From: CAYTLW01 sp964438735
GTDB taxonomy: Bacteria; Myxococcota_A; UBA9042
Assembly (NCBI GenBank): GCA_964438735.1
Contig: CAYTLW010000013.1
Span: 34,197-98,196, forward strand
Length of the DNA: 64,000 nt
Reading direction: 5' to 3'
A model generated the notes under the pieces. That model ran no database searches and was not told where the DNA came from. It saw only the letters and a list, made by a program, of their open reading frames with translations. Shown one piece after another: positions 38,553 to 47,418 of this stretch (positions are counted from its first letter, which is position 1; each line of letters begins with the position of its first letter). A program made the translations under genes and the position numbers.

Positions 38553-41458
38553 CACTCGAGCTGGATCTCGCCCAGGTCTACGCGCCCGCTGCCGGTCAAG
38601 GACGCCCGACCTGGCAGACTCACAGCGATGGGACCTTCCCGGTCGATGGCAGCGAAATGCACGCGGACCGGCCCTGGGGGCCACCAGCCATCGAAGAAGA
38701 TCGCGTGCTCATCGCTCAGCTGATCGCCCCGTCGCAGACCGTCCAGTGGCAGGGTGCCGGCCACCGGCGTCCAGCAATTCCGGCGCTGCTTGTGCCGGCT
38801 GTCGGTCAGCCAGACACACAGGCGCCAGCCGCCGCGCACCTTGCGCAGGACGCGGAGCGTCAGGCGTATGGTGGCGTTGGTGTGGCGGCGCAGGCGAGAG
38901 GGACCGAGCTGCAAAGTGTCGACGTGCAGAGTTTCGCCGAGCACCAGGCCCAGCCCTGCCTCCGGAGCGACGCTACGACGGGTCACCGCCCGCCGATGAC
39001 GGCTTCGCAGTGGTTCGGAGTAGTCGGGCGGCACATCGACCTGAGAGAGCAGAACGCGATCGCCATCGATCTGTACCGGCTCGGAGAGGGCCGCGGCCCT
39101 GGCTGACCAGCGCTTGCCATCGGCCCCCTCCACCGCCCACCAGAGTCGCGCCCGGCCGGCAGGGAAATCCGCCGGCACCCACAAGGTCAAAGGATCGGCC
39201 AGCCAGCGCCGATCAGCGCAGAGCCCGTCGGGCATGCCGCGTGCCAGCGCACGGCCGCCTTCGGCCACCCTGCCGTCGAGACCATTCAGACGCAGGAGCA
39301 TTCGGGCGGTGGGCTCGGTGTCCACAGGTGAACGAAGGCATCGCCACCACAGGGTGCCGCGCCAGGCCCGGCCTGGCTCCGCCCGCGCATCGACCGGATC
39401 GAAGCCAGCCACCTCGATGATGGGATCAGCGGACGGACCCAGGAGTGCCGGGGTCCGAATCTGCACGCGCGGTGCACCGTCCTGGCAGCGTGGCGCCACG
39501 GGAGTCGGCGCCAGGCGACCCCCGGGACGCCGCGTGCTCGCCAGCCAGCTCTTGATTCTCGTGTTTGCTGCCTCTGCGTGATCGAGCCATCGCTGTCGCT
39601 CGATGGAAGGAGCATCGACCAGGAGGTTCCTTGTCTCACCGGGATCAGCTCGGAGGTCATAGACCTCGTCGGGGCGGCGATCGAAGTGGGTGATGGTCTT
39701 GGTGTGCCCGCGCAATTCGGTGGCGCAGCGGCGTTCGTACCAGCAAGATGCATACAGCGTGTCGTGCCCGCTCTTCCGGAGCAGGTCCCGGCCTTCAAAC
39801 GTTCCCGGCGGGTACTTCGCGCCAATCAGCGACAGGATGGTGGGCGCCAGGTCCATCTGTGAGCGCAGGCCCTCAACTCGCTGCGTCCGTGGGAACAAGC
39901 GCGGGTTCGACAGCAGCATGGGCACGTGCAACACCTCGTCCCAGATGACGTCGTTGTGGTAGATCATCCCGTGTTCACGGAACGCCTCGCCGTGGTCACC
40001 CACCACCACGACCAGGGTCTGCTCCAACAGGCCGCGGGCCGCCATGGCGTCGATCAGCTCGCCGACTGCGGCGTCCGTGTAGGACAGCGAGTCCAGGTAC
40101 TCGCCGTGCAAGGCGTTGCGGGCAGCTGTCGCAAAGCGTCCTGTTGGCCAGCCGGCCGGCGTGCCGTAGCCGTGATGGCTCGACAGCGTCACGATCGACA
40201 GAAAGAACGGGGTATCTTCGTCCGCCTCCATCCAATCCAGAGCCGGGGCGATGAGGATCCGATCTTCAAAGCCCAGATAGTTCGTACGAGCGAAGCCGGC
40301 GGTGTCCAGGTGTTCCAACGCGACGAAGGATTCGAAGCCTGCGTTCTCGGCCAGTTGGTAGCCGTTCTCGAAACCGCCATCCGAGGCCATCAACCAGCGT
40401 GTTCGGTACCCCAGCCGGCGCAGATGGTGAGGCAGGCAGGGCGTCGTCAGGCCGCCGGCTCGGGTCTCCAGTGGCTCGAATGCGGAGGCGGGCGTGTAGC
40501 CGCACCAGACCGAGACCAACGCCTTGTAGGTATGCGGAACCTGGACGTAGGCGCGCTCGACGATCGCTGCATTCCTCGCCAGCCTGGCCAGGTGAGGCGT
40601 GGTCTCGAGATCCGGGTCGTACGGCGTGGTCCAGCGTGCTCCGGTCGACTCGAGTGCGATCATCAGGATGTTCATGGGCCGGGCGTCGGTAGTCGTCGGC
40701 GACTTCTCTCGTCGCCAACTCGTCGTGGCCCTGGCCAGCAACTCGTCGGGGCGGGTGACGCTGGCCTTTGCTCGTCTCCGGGGCGCTTCGCCAAGCCACA
40801 GCAGACCGCTGAGCATGACCGATTGCGTGGGCGACAGGCGCAGAGGAGCAATGTCCGGATCGTGAGTGCTCGGACCCAGCGAGGCGACCGGTACCGACAG
40901 CAGCGCCGGCAGCAGCAGCAGCGGTGAGCGCTGCCAGCCATGCAATCGGCGATGCAAGCGGTCGCTCGTCAGGGAGCCGATGATCGGTGGGACCAGGCCG
41001 ACGAGTACGGCGCCACACAGCAAGGCCACCGCCCCAATCTCGACCTCGGAGCCCGCGATGGCGCCGACGTAGGCCGGATCACCGGCAGCCCAGACCAGGA
41101 GTTCGAAATCCAATTGACTGCCGCTGAGCGACCAGCCCCAGTACGCTACGGCTGACAGCAAGCTGACGCCGAGAGCGCCGGCGGTCAGCACTATAGATGT
41201 ACCCATCGCGGGCACCCGGGCGCGCGCGGCCACGCCGGCCAGCACCGACGCGATGGCCACACAGGCCACACCGAAGGCGATGTCGGCAAGCATCACGACC
41301 AGTGTGTCACGGAGCCCGTGTGGGGCGACGTCAACAGCGAGCGCAGCCCACTTCAGCGCGGCCGGCCACAGCAGGCAGGGCACGCATGTCCACAGGGCGA
41401 CCCTCAGCGGCGCGCGGACCCTCTGCGTTGGGGGCGTGCGGCTGCGTCTACCAGCCAT
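38552..41458 (-). CDS. LTA-synthase-like membrane phosphotransferase/sulfatase-fold protein
   Basis: The 968-residue inner-membrane protein has about five transmembrane segments in residues 18-195. The large extracytoplasmic alkaline-phosphatase-superfamily domain (about 262-660) follows. Metal and catalytic residues are in place: E270 in 'ILMIALES', the nucleophile T310 in 'VPHTYKAL', H428-H429 in 'LSSHHGY' and D488-H489 in 'VVGDHGEAF'. A Thr nucleophile with this spacing is typical of LtaS/OpgB phosphoglycerol and phosphoethanolamine transferases rather than Cys/Ser sulfatases. About 300 extra residues at the C-terminus look beta-rich and are not part of those families. GAGGAG precedes ATG 41458. 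It lies 72 bases downstream of the intelectin-like gene, same strand. The acceptor is unknown. Confidence 0.82.
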   Translation of the reverse strand: MAGRRSRTPPTQRVRAPLRVALWTCVPCLLWPAALKWAALAVDVAPHGLRDTLVVMLADIAFGVACVAIASVLAGVAARARVPAMGTSIVLTAGALGVSLLSAVAYWGWSLSGSQLDFELLVWAAGDPAYVGAIAGSEVEIGAVALLCGAVLVGLVPPIIGSLTSDRLHRRLHGWQRSPLLLLPALLSVPVASLGPSTHDPDIAPLRLSPTQSVMLSGLLWLGEAPRRRAKASVTRPDELLARATTSWRREKSPTTTDARPMNILMIALESTGARWTTPYDPDLETTPHLARLARNAAIVERAYVQVPHTYKALVSVWCGYTPASAFEPLETRAGGLTTPCLPHHLRRLGYRTRWLMASDGGFENGYQLAENAGFESFVALEHLDTAGFARTNYLGFEDRILIAPALDWMEADEDTPFFLSIVTLSSHHGYGTPAGWPTGRFATAARNALHGEYLDSLSYTDAAVGELIDAMAARGLLEQTLVVVVGDHGEAFREHGMIYHNDVIWDEVLHVPMLLSNPRLFPRTQRVEGLRSQMDLAPTILSLIGAKYPPGTFEGRDLLRKSGHDTLYASCWYERRCATELRGHTKTITHFDRRPDEVYDLRADPGETRNLLVDAPSIERQRWLDHAEAANTRIKSWLASTRRPGGRLAPTPVAPRCQDGAPRVQIRTPALLGPSADPIIEVAGFDPVDARAEPGRAWRGTLWWRCLRSPVDTEPTARMLLRLNGLDGRVAEGGRALARGMPDGLCADRRWLADPLTLWVPADFPAGRARLWWAVEGADGKRWSARAAALSEPVQIDGDRVLLSQVDVPPDYSEPLRSRHRRAVTRRSVAPEAGLGLVLGETLHVDTLQLGPSRLRRHTNATIRLTLRVLRKVRGGWRLCVWLTDSRHKQRRNCWTPVAGTLPLDGLRRGDQLSDEHAIFFDGWWPPGPVRVHFAAIDREGPIAVSLPGRASLTGSGRVDLGEIQLE

Positions 41459-41530
41459 CGGTGTCGCTCCTCACCGTCGGCTTCGACCGACTCGGCCCCA
41501 GTCTGGGTGCAGGGCCGCAGCGTGCGGAAC

Positions 41531-43876
41531 TCAACGCACCAGGATGAACACAGTTGCGTCGGTCAGGGTCTTGCTGGCCGACCAGCCGTTGCCGGAGTTG
41601 TAGCCGTCCCAGTCCCAAGCGCTGAAGTCGCTGCACTGCTTCGGGTCGCCCTGGGGGAACCAGCCGCCGCCGCCGATGCACGCGTGCTCAGTGTTGCAGC
41701 CATCGAAGCGCACGCCAGGACAGAGCGCATTGCACGCTCCCTGGCCGTTGAAGACACGGAATTGCACGAATCCCGGGGTGGTCTCCTTTCGGATGTGGGG
41801 AGCGATGAGGGCGTCGATCTCGCTCGGGCCTCCCTTGTCCCAGAGCACCGGCACCGCCAGACCCTTGATCGAGCACTTACCGCCGTAGCCGACCGGGAAG
41901 TGATCCTTGTACAGGGCGCGCAATGTGCCGCCGTACTTGGCGAGAAAGCCGCTGCTGGTGTGGTAGCGCAGCAGGGCCGCCTCGTGCCAGGCGGACATCG
42001 ATGTGCCGTCCGGCACGTGATACAGCAGCACATCTTTGGCCTGGACCTCGAAGTAGGCGCGCGACTTGTAATCCGCCGATGTCGCCTTCTGCAGCGAGCC
42101 AAAGACAGCCTCGTTCTCCCAGTTGCCGTCGCCCTTGGGGTGGGCCGCGGAGTTGCCCTTCGTGCTGGTCCACTTGTCCTGGGAATCGCACTTGGACCCC
42201 ACATTGTCCTCGTGCACCGTTGCGACCAGGGTCCAACCTCCCCCCGCGGTGGTCATGTCGCACCAGGTCAGCACAGGTTCGGCGCCCGGCTTGATCCAGT
42301 ATGAGCCGGAGCCCTTGGCGTGGCCGTTCGCCTTGATGGACTGGCAGCTCTTACCGGCTTTGAGCGGCGTCGAGCCGTCCAGAGCGAAGTTTCCGACGGG
42401 GTGGTAGACAGACCCGGAGCAGATGTACAGCGTGGCGTGCTCGGTCGAGTACCAGAGCATCCCGTTCTGGGCCGGGCCGCACTCGATCGGCGCGCTTTGC
42501 GCATTGTGAACCCGCAGCAACTTCGCCTCGCCGCCCTCGAAGAGCAGGTCACCGCCAAGGCGCAGATCGCCGTCCAGGTGCAGCCGCTTGTCCGAGTCCA
42601 GGGTCGCCTCGATCCGCCAGTGCTGCAGGGTGCCGTCACTCGGCCCGCCCTGGGACTTGCTGTCGATGATGCGAAGGCGCCACTTACCCTTGGGGTTCTT
42701 GCCCTTCCACGCCCCCAGATCTCCCGCGACCGGCTTGTCGGGGATCGGCCACTCGCCCTCCAGCTTCTTGCCGTCGCCGCTGTTGGCGTGCAGCACATGC
42801 TTGGCGTTCGATGGGTCGAAGAGCTGCACTTCGATGGAGCCGATATCGCTGTTGTTCAGCGTGACATGCACGGTCAACGAGACGGCCGTGCCAAGGTCTG
42901 GAAATGTGACCTCATCAACGAGCCCGATGGGATCGTTGTCCGGGATTGGCAGGGGTCCCTTCGGTCCGACCGCGACCTCGACAAAGCGCGTCGACAGCAA
43001 GCCAGAGGACAGCTTTGGGAGCGCTTCGGCCCCGCCGTTGACGACCGCTTGGGCGCACAAGAGTGCACCACTGGGACCGACGCCCGTGACCACCTGGCCG
43101 GCAGGGCATGTCCCGCTCGGAATCTGTATGCCGGTCAGCTTGGCGCCGCTGCCGACAAAGGCTGCCGCAGAGACGGTCGAAGCGACGATCGAGTCGGCTT
43201 GCACCAGCTTGGCGACCAGCCCGTTGCCGCCCAGCTTCAGATCTGCGTCCAGCTTGAGTTCACTCACCGACACACAGCCGGTGCACTGCAGGTCGAGGGC
43301 GCTTAGGGCCGGTCCCGCCTGACCGGTGCTGCCCGCATATTTGAAGCCCACGTGTTGCGCATCTATCGCCCCCGGAGCCAGGGCCGCGCCCTTGATGCAA
43401 CCCGAGCAGGACAAGCCGCCCGAAGAGCCTGCGTGGAGCGCGTAGGGCACGGAATGCAACGGCTGCCTGGGCAGCTCGGGATCGGCGCCCACCTTCACCC
43501 CCAACTGCGGCGCCGTTGCGCCGGCCATGAACTGCAAAGGCAGCTTGATCACAGAGCCGAGCACATGCGCGAATCGGCCACCGACCACGGAGACCGCGCC
43601 GGCGGCCTCGGTCCACTTCGGGACAGGTGCCTTGGGGCCATCGTAGAGCGAGAAGGTCAGGACGTAGTCTCCATCCGCCGCCGGCCCGCCACCCGTCGAT
43701 CGCAACTGGCCGTAGGCAACGACCGTCATCGGCTGCGCGTGCAGCGCCGTCGCGCCGCCCCACAGGGTCACCACGCCGACAACGAGGGCCACAAGTGACC
43801 CACAGCTCGCAGGCAGGTCTCGTTGCCTTCGCAAGGGTCTCCCCCATAGGGAACGGAATGGGCCTTTCGTCACCAA
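41531..43876 (-). CDS. Secreted protein with P-domain-like and intelectin-like lectin domains
   Basis: The 781-residue protein has a signal peptide (about 26-47, ending 'ALHAQ'). Residues 48-150 form a beta domain closing in 'HSVPYALHA', a common ending of bacterial surface modules. A Cys-rich and Ala-rich region follows. Residues about 330-435 resemble the P/Homo-B domain, ending 'GKNPKGKWRLRIIDS' and 'GTLQHWRIEA'. Residues about 507-781 match vertebrate intelectins throughout: 'TWCDMTTAGGGWTLVATVHE', 'GDGNW', 'GFVQFRVFN', 'CNTEHACIGGGGWFP' and 'CSDFSAWDWDGY'. Intelectins bind terminal 1,2-diols of microbial sugars through a calcium ion. Putative ligands N716, N728, E730, H731 and D750 are kept. 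The start (TTG 43876 or GTG 43873) lacks a clear ribosome site. Confidence 0.85.
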   Translation of the reverse strand: MVTKGPFRSLWGRPLRRQRDLPASCGSLVALVVGVVTLWGGATALHAQPMTVVAYGQLRSTGGGPAADGDYVLTFSLYDGPKAPVPKWTEAAGAVSVVGGRFAHVLGSVIKLPLQFMAGATAPQLGVKVGADPELPRQPLHSVPYALHAGSSGGLSCSGCIKGAALAPGAIDAQHVGFKYAGSTGQAGPALSALDLQCTGCVSVSELKLDADLKLGGNGLVAKLVQADSIVASTVSAAAFVGSGAKLTGIQIPSGTCPAGQVVTGVGPSGALLCAQAVVNGGAEALPKLSSGLLSTRFVEVAVGPKGPLPIPDNDPIGLVDEVTFPDLGTAVSLTVHVTLNNSDIGSIEVQLFDPSNAKHVLHANSGDGKKLEGEWPIPDKPVAGDLGAWKGKNPKGKWRLRIIDSKSQGGPSDGTLQHWRIEATLDSDKRLHLDGDLRLGGDLLFEGGEAKLLRVHNAQSAPIECGPAQNGMLWYSTEHATLYICSGSVYHPVGNFALDGSTPLKAGKSCQSIKANGHAKGSGSYWIKPGAEPVLTWCDMTTAGGGWTLVATVHEDNVGSKCDSQDKWTSTKGNSAAHPKGDGNWENEAVFGSLQKATSADYKSRAYFEVQAKDVLLYHVPDGTSMSAWHEAALLRYHTSSGFLAKYGGTLRALYKDHFPVGYGGKCSIKGLAVPVLWDKGGPSEIDALIAPHIRKETTPGFVQFRVFNGQGACNALCPGVRFDGCNTEHACIGGGGWFPQGDPKQCSDFSAWDWDGYNSGNGWSASKTLTDATVFILVR

Positions 43877-44108
43877 CAGGATAAGCAGGTGTGAGTACGG
43901 CCTGCAAGTCGCTGTGCGCTCCGGGGCGCCTGAACTCGGTACATTGGGCAGCGTGGCGCTGCTGATTGGGCCTTGATTCGTTGAACAGGCTGATATTACT
44001 TATGTCTGGTTGAAATCTTTGGACAGGTCCAGGAATTTGAAGTCAACACCGGTAAATACAGACAGTTATGTATTGTGACCACTTTCAGTGGACCGATCCA
44101 CCACCGCG
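43877..44108. other. AT-richer intergenic segment
   Basis: The 232 bases between the lectin gene and the decayed lipase include, at about 43975-44090, the most AT-rich stretch seen in the window. No ORF, tRNA or clear repeat was found; only a weak AATAC/GTATT inverted pair near 44054-44075. It may hold the lectin promoter or mark an insertion boundary. Confidence 0.5.
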
Positions 44109-44823
44109 CTACCAGGTGCAATCGCCCACCGGCACCGTCTCGCACGCGGGCAACTTGTCGCCGGCCAGCGCCGCCTCGCCCCAGGCGATCGCCTCGTCGC
44201 GGCGGTTGGTCACGACCGTGAAGTGATCATCCCCAGCGCCATGACATAGCTGCGGCGTCAGGCCCGAGGTGGTGGCGAACTCGACCGTGCAGGCGATCTG
44301 TTCGGCCGTCACCTGGTCATCCTGGCCACCGGAGAAGATCAGCGCGGGTGGCCCCTTGGCGTCCAGCGGTACTACGCTGGCCGCGGTGTGCGCAGTGTAC
44401 GCGGCGGCGGCGGGTGTACAGGTGCCGGTCCTTTCCAGGCAGCCCTTCACCTCGGCGATGAAGCCGCCGTCCAAGAAGTCGCCGAACGCCTGGCCCATGC
44501 CGGCGACCACGGGCGCGAGCCCGCTGACACAGAGGCTCTCGATCGCCGACACCAGCGTGGCGCGATGCTCCGCCTTGGAAGCCATCCGTCCGCGCACCCT
44601 TTGCTGGTTCGAAGAGACGCGCCGTGCCCACCGCGGCGACCCCGGACGCTCGCTCTGTCCGATAGGCCAGCAGCGTGGAGCGGATGCCGGTCGCCTTGGC
44701 CGGTGACGTCATGCCGAGGGCCTTCGTGCGCTGGAGCAGGTAGCTCGCAGGCACCTCGAAGTCCGCCGCGCAACGCAACACCTGGCCCCGCCCCGCCGCC
44801 GCCTCTACAGGCGCGCCATACAC
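44109..44823 (-). pseudogene. Remnant of a secreted lipase (alpha/beta hydrolase)
   Basis: Two overlapping frames together look like one damaged lipase. The upstream piece (44823 to about 44590) reads 'PASYLLQRTKALGM' and 'IRSTLLAYRT', like the N-terminus of secreted triacylglycerol lipases. The downstream piece (44597-44109) in another frame has 'ALIFSGGQDDQVTAEQIA', with the catalytic Asp, and 'GAGDDHFTVV', with the catalytic His. The central part with the G-x-S-x-G nucleophile is missing, so there has been an internal deletion plus a frame change. The 162-residue downstream ORF could still be translated but would have no catalytic Ser. Its first bases overlap the 3' end of vapC by 19. Confidence 0.65.
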
Positions 44824-45221
44824 GACCTGGCCGGCAGGGCCGCGACCACATCTGTACGGCCGAAGTCATCGCCCTTGAACAGCAACGGGGCCTCGGCGAT
44901 TTGAGCCGTCGCGTACGAGATGCAGTCGCCGAAGTTCAGGCGCGCTGGATGACGGCCCTTGCCAAACCGCAACCACGCCTGCGTCGCCGCCAGCCAGTGG
45001 GCCTCCTCCAAGGGCAGCACTCGAACGTCGAACCGCCGAATGAAGCGCTGCAGCGGTTCGGTGACATCCGTGCCCAGGCGGTGGCTCAACACGATGCTCG
45101 CCTCCAAGAGCGTGGCGGCGCTCACGCCCGCGCCATCAGCCTGACCCAGGGCGGCCGCCAGCGCCTCGGCGTCCGACTCGCGAAGAAACAACGCAACGAT
45201 CGCCGAGGTGTCCAGGATCAT
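44805..45221 (-). CDS. vapC: VapC-family PIN-domain toxin
   Basis: This 138-residue protein is a type II toxin ribonuclease of the VapC family, which cleaves tRNA or rRNA. The PIN-domain acids are present: D4 in 'MILDTSAIVA', E40 in 'ATLLEAS', D99 in 'LNFGDCISYATA' and D118 in 'LLFKGDDF'. The ATG overlaps the stop of the upstream antitoxin frame (ATGA), the usual vapBC coupling. The last residues, after 'DVVAAL', extend into the lipase remnant and are probably not original. With the antitoxin apparently damaged, the toxin must be silent, neutralised from elsewhere, or made in low amount. Confidence 0.92.
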   Translation of the reverse strand: MILDTSAIVALFLRESDAEALAAALGQADGAGVSAATLLEASIVLSHRLGTDVTEPLQRFIRRFDVRVLPLEEAHWLAATQAWLRFGKGRHPARLNFGDCISYATAQIAEAPLLFKGDDFGRTDVVAALPARSCMARL

Positions 45222-45439
45222 GGGGAGCCCTCGTCAAATCCAAGAAGAGCCTCCTCCTCCTCCCGCGACCAGGTGCGATCAGCGGCGTCAACCGGCACCA
45301 ACGGCCAGACCTCTTGAGCCAGCCAGGCCAACACATCATCGCCCCGCCGCCGCGCCCGAATCGCCAGACTGCGTGCCAGGCGGGCGTGACGCTGCAACAA
45401 CGCTTTGCGAATCGCCTCGGTCTTGGACTCGCCGGCCAT
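45218..45439 (-). CDS. vapB: VapB-like antitoxin, N-terminus apparently frameshifted
   Basis: The readable frame gives 73 residues from ATG 45439: 'GESKTEAIRKALLQRHARL' is a clear VapB/Psk-type antitoxin motif and the acidic C-terminus ending 'LLGFDEGSP' fits toxin binding. The usual residues before it are present as 'ALSNEVAE', but an in-frame stop precedes them, while the preceding family residues ('KHPVGVEALS') continue in another frame. The two frames meet at a CTCTCT run near 45460. A two-base CT insertion there would explain this. Initiation at 45439 would yield an antitoxin lacking the DNA-binding strand. No promoter or ribosome site for 45439 is evident. Confidence 0.7.
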   Translation of the reverse strand: MAGESKTEAIRKALLQRHARLARSLAIRARRRGDDVLAWLAQEVWPLVPVDAADRTWSREEEEALLGFDEGSP

Positions 45440-45781
45440 CTCGGCGACTTCGTTGGAGAGAGCGCCTCAACTCCAACCGGGTGCTTGGCGACCGCGGGCT
45501 GCCTTTGGGCGACAGCCGCTGAAAGCCTGGGGTCCGCGAGCCACACGCACCGTTTCAGGCTGTCGACCCTGACTCAGCGCCGACCGACTTTCCGGAGCCG
45601 CGCCCCCCAAACCCCCAAACCACCTTGCCCCACCCACCCCCATATGCTAAACCGCGCGCCTCCGGGTCCTTGCGGGCCTGGAATCAACGCACGCTCCCCA
45701 GTGGCGGACAGCCCGCCACCCGGCTCCGTGCCGACGTCAAGTCGGCCGCCTTTGGGGAGCGGAGGTACAACGGAGCGACAT
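45440..45781. other. Region between vapB and rpsB
   Basis: This holds the frameshifted 5' portion of vapB on the minus strand (45440 to about 45530), followed by the leader of the rpsB operon. The leader is C-rich (near 45607-45640), with no convincing -10/-35 pair. No S2-leader structure could be identified by eye. Confidence 0.5.
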
Positions 45782-46615
45782 ATGCAGCGCGTTACTGTCA
45801 GAGACATGCTCGAAGCCGGCGCCCACTACGGTCACCAGACCCGGCGCTGGAACCCCAAGATGCGGCCGTACATCTACGGCGCCCGCAACGGCATCTACAT
45901 CATCAACCTGGGCCGCACCGCGAAGCTCTTTCGCGATGCCCAGAACTTCCTCTCCCGCATCACCTCGCGCGGCGAGCAGGTGCTCTTCGTGGCGACCAAG
46001 CGGCAGGCCCGCGACATCGTCCGTGAGGAGGCCGAGCGCGCCTCCATGCCCGTGGTGCCCTACCGCTGGCTGGGCGGCACGTTGACCAACTTCCGCACGG
46101 TCAAGACCTCCATCGAGAAGCTGACCGAGCTCGAAGAGAAGCTGGCCCCCGAGATGGCAGCGCGTCTGCCAAAGAAGGAAGTGGCCCGCCTGACCAAGCA
46201 CCACGCCAAGCTGCTGCGCAACCTCGGTGGCCTGCGCAACATGCCCAAGATGCCCGGCGCCATGTTCGTCGTCGATCCGGCCGAGGAGCACATCGCCGTG
46301 GCCGAGGCCCGGCGCTTGAAGATCCCCGTGGTGGCGATGATCGACACCAACGGCGATCCCGACGTCGTCGACTACGTCATCCCCTGCAATGACGACGCGA
46401 TGCGATCCATTCGCCTCTTCGTCGCCGCTTCTGCAGACGCCTGCATCACCGGCGTGCAGGCCGGTCGCGACGCCTTCGCGCGCGACTTCCAGGGCGTGGC
46501 CACGGCCGCCGACACCGCTTCGGTGGAGGTTGTCCGCAAACCGCGCAAGACCGCTGCCGCCGAGGAAGAGGCCGAGGCTCCCGAGGCTCCCGCCGCCGAA
46601 GCTGGCGACGCCTGA
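45782..46615 (+). CDS. rpsB: 30S ribosomal protein S2
   Basis: S2 assembles late on the 30S subunit and helps bind S1. The 277-residue protein starts at ATG 45782 after GGAG at 45772-45775. It contains the signatures 'LEAGAHYGHQTRRWNPKM', 'YIYGARNGIYIINL', 'RWLGGTLTNFRTV' and 'VIPCNDDA'. The tail from about residue 250 is an Ala/Glu/Pro-rich acidic extension, echoing on a small scale the S1 tail in this genome. It heads the conserved rpsB-tsf-pyrH-frr cluster. Confidence 0.97.
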   Translation: MQRVTVRDMLEAGAHYGHQTRRWNPKMRPYIYGARNGIYIINLGRTAKLFRDAQNFLSRITSRGEQVLFVATKRQARDIVREEAERASMPVVPYRWLGGTLTNFRTVKTSIEKLTELEEKLAPEMAARLPKKEVARLTKHHAKLLRNLGGLRNMPKMPGAMFVVDPAEEHIAVAEARRLKIPVVAMIDTNGDPDVVDYVIPCNDDAMRSIRLFVAASADACITGVQAGRDAFARDFQGVATAADTASVEVVRKPRKTAAAEEEAEAPEAPAAEAGDA

Positions 46616-46700
46616 GCCGACGACAGGTCAGCAAGATCGATCCACACGCTCGCCACCCGGTGGGCGCACCGCGGCACCAACGGGGTGCACGGAGGCTGAG

Positions 46701-47360
46701 ATGGCAAAGATTTCCGCGATGATGGTCAAGCAACTGCGCGAGTCGACCGGCGCGCCCATGGGCGAGTGCAAGAAAGCGCTGGTCGAGAGCGATGGCGACC
46801 AGCAGGCCGCGACCGAGTGGCTGCAGAAGCGCTCGGCGGCGACCGCCAGCAAGAAGGCGTCCCGCACCACCGCCGAAGGGCGCGTGGGCTGCTACGTGCA
46901 CCACGACGGCCGCACCGCCGTGATGATGGAGATCAACTCCGAGACCGACTTCGTCGCCAAGACCGACGAATTCGGCGGGCTGCTCCGCGACCTCTGCATG
47001 CAGGTGGCCGCCATGTCGCCGACCTGGGTCAAGAAGGAAGACGTGCCGGCCGACGAACTGGCCCACCAGCGGGGCATCTTCGAGGCCCAGGTGCGCGAGA
47101 TGGGCAAGCCCGAGAAGCTCGTGCCGCGCATCGCCGAAGGCAAGCTGAACGCCTGGTACGGCGACGTCTGCCTGCTCGAGCAGGCCTTTGTCAAAGACGA
47201 TAAGGGCCGCAAGATCCGCGAGATCCTGCAAGAGCGCATCGCCAAGACCGGCGAGAACATCGTCGTGCGTCGCTTTGAGCGCTACGAGCTGGGCGAAGGC
47301 CTGGAGAAGCGCGTCGACGACTTCGCCGACGAGGTCGCGCGGATGACCGGCCAGGCCTGA
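46701..47360 (+). CDS. tsf: Elongation factor Ts (short form)
   Basis: EF-Ts exchanges nucleotide on EF-Tu. The 219-residue protein starts at ATG 46701, five bases after GGAGG. The N-terminal UBA-like domain has 'VKQLRESTGAPMGECKKAL', and the core has the EF-Tu-contacting 'INSETDFVAKTDEF'. It is shorter than the 283-residue E. coli protein and resembles the compact form with a single core domain. The C-terminal part has 'LLEQAFVKD', a standard element. It is separated from rpsB by 85 bases and from pyrH by 58. Confidence 0.96.
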   Translation: MAKISAMMVKQLRESTGAPMGECKKALVESDGDQQAATEWLQKRSAATASKKASRTTAEGRVGCYVHHDGRTAVMMEINSETDFVAKTDEFGGLLRDLCMQVAAMSPTWVKKEDVPADELAHQRGIFEAQVREMGKPEKLVPRIAEGKLNAWYGDVCLLEQAFVKDDKGRKIREILQERIAKTGENIVVRRFERYELGEGLEKRVDDFADEVARMTGQA

Positions 47361-47418
47361 GCCTGCCGGCCGAAACAGCGCCGGCAGCCCGCAGATGGCG
47401 ACCGGCTCGGGGGTGGTC

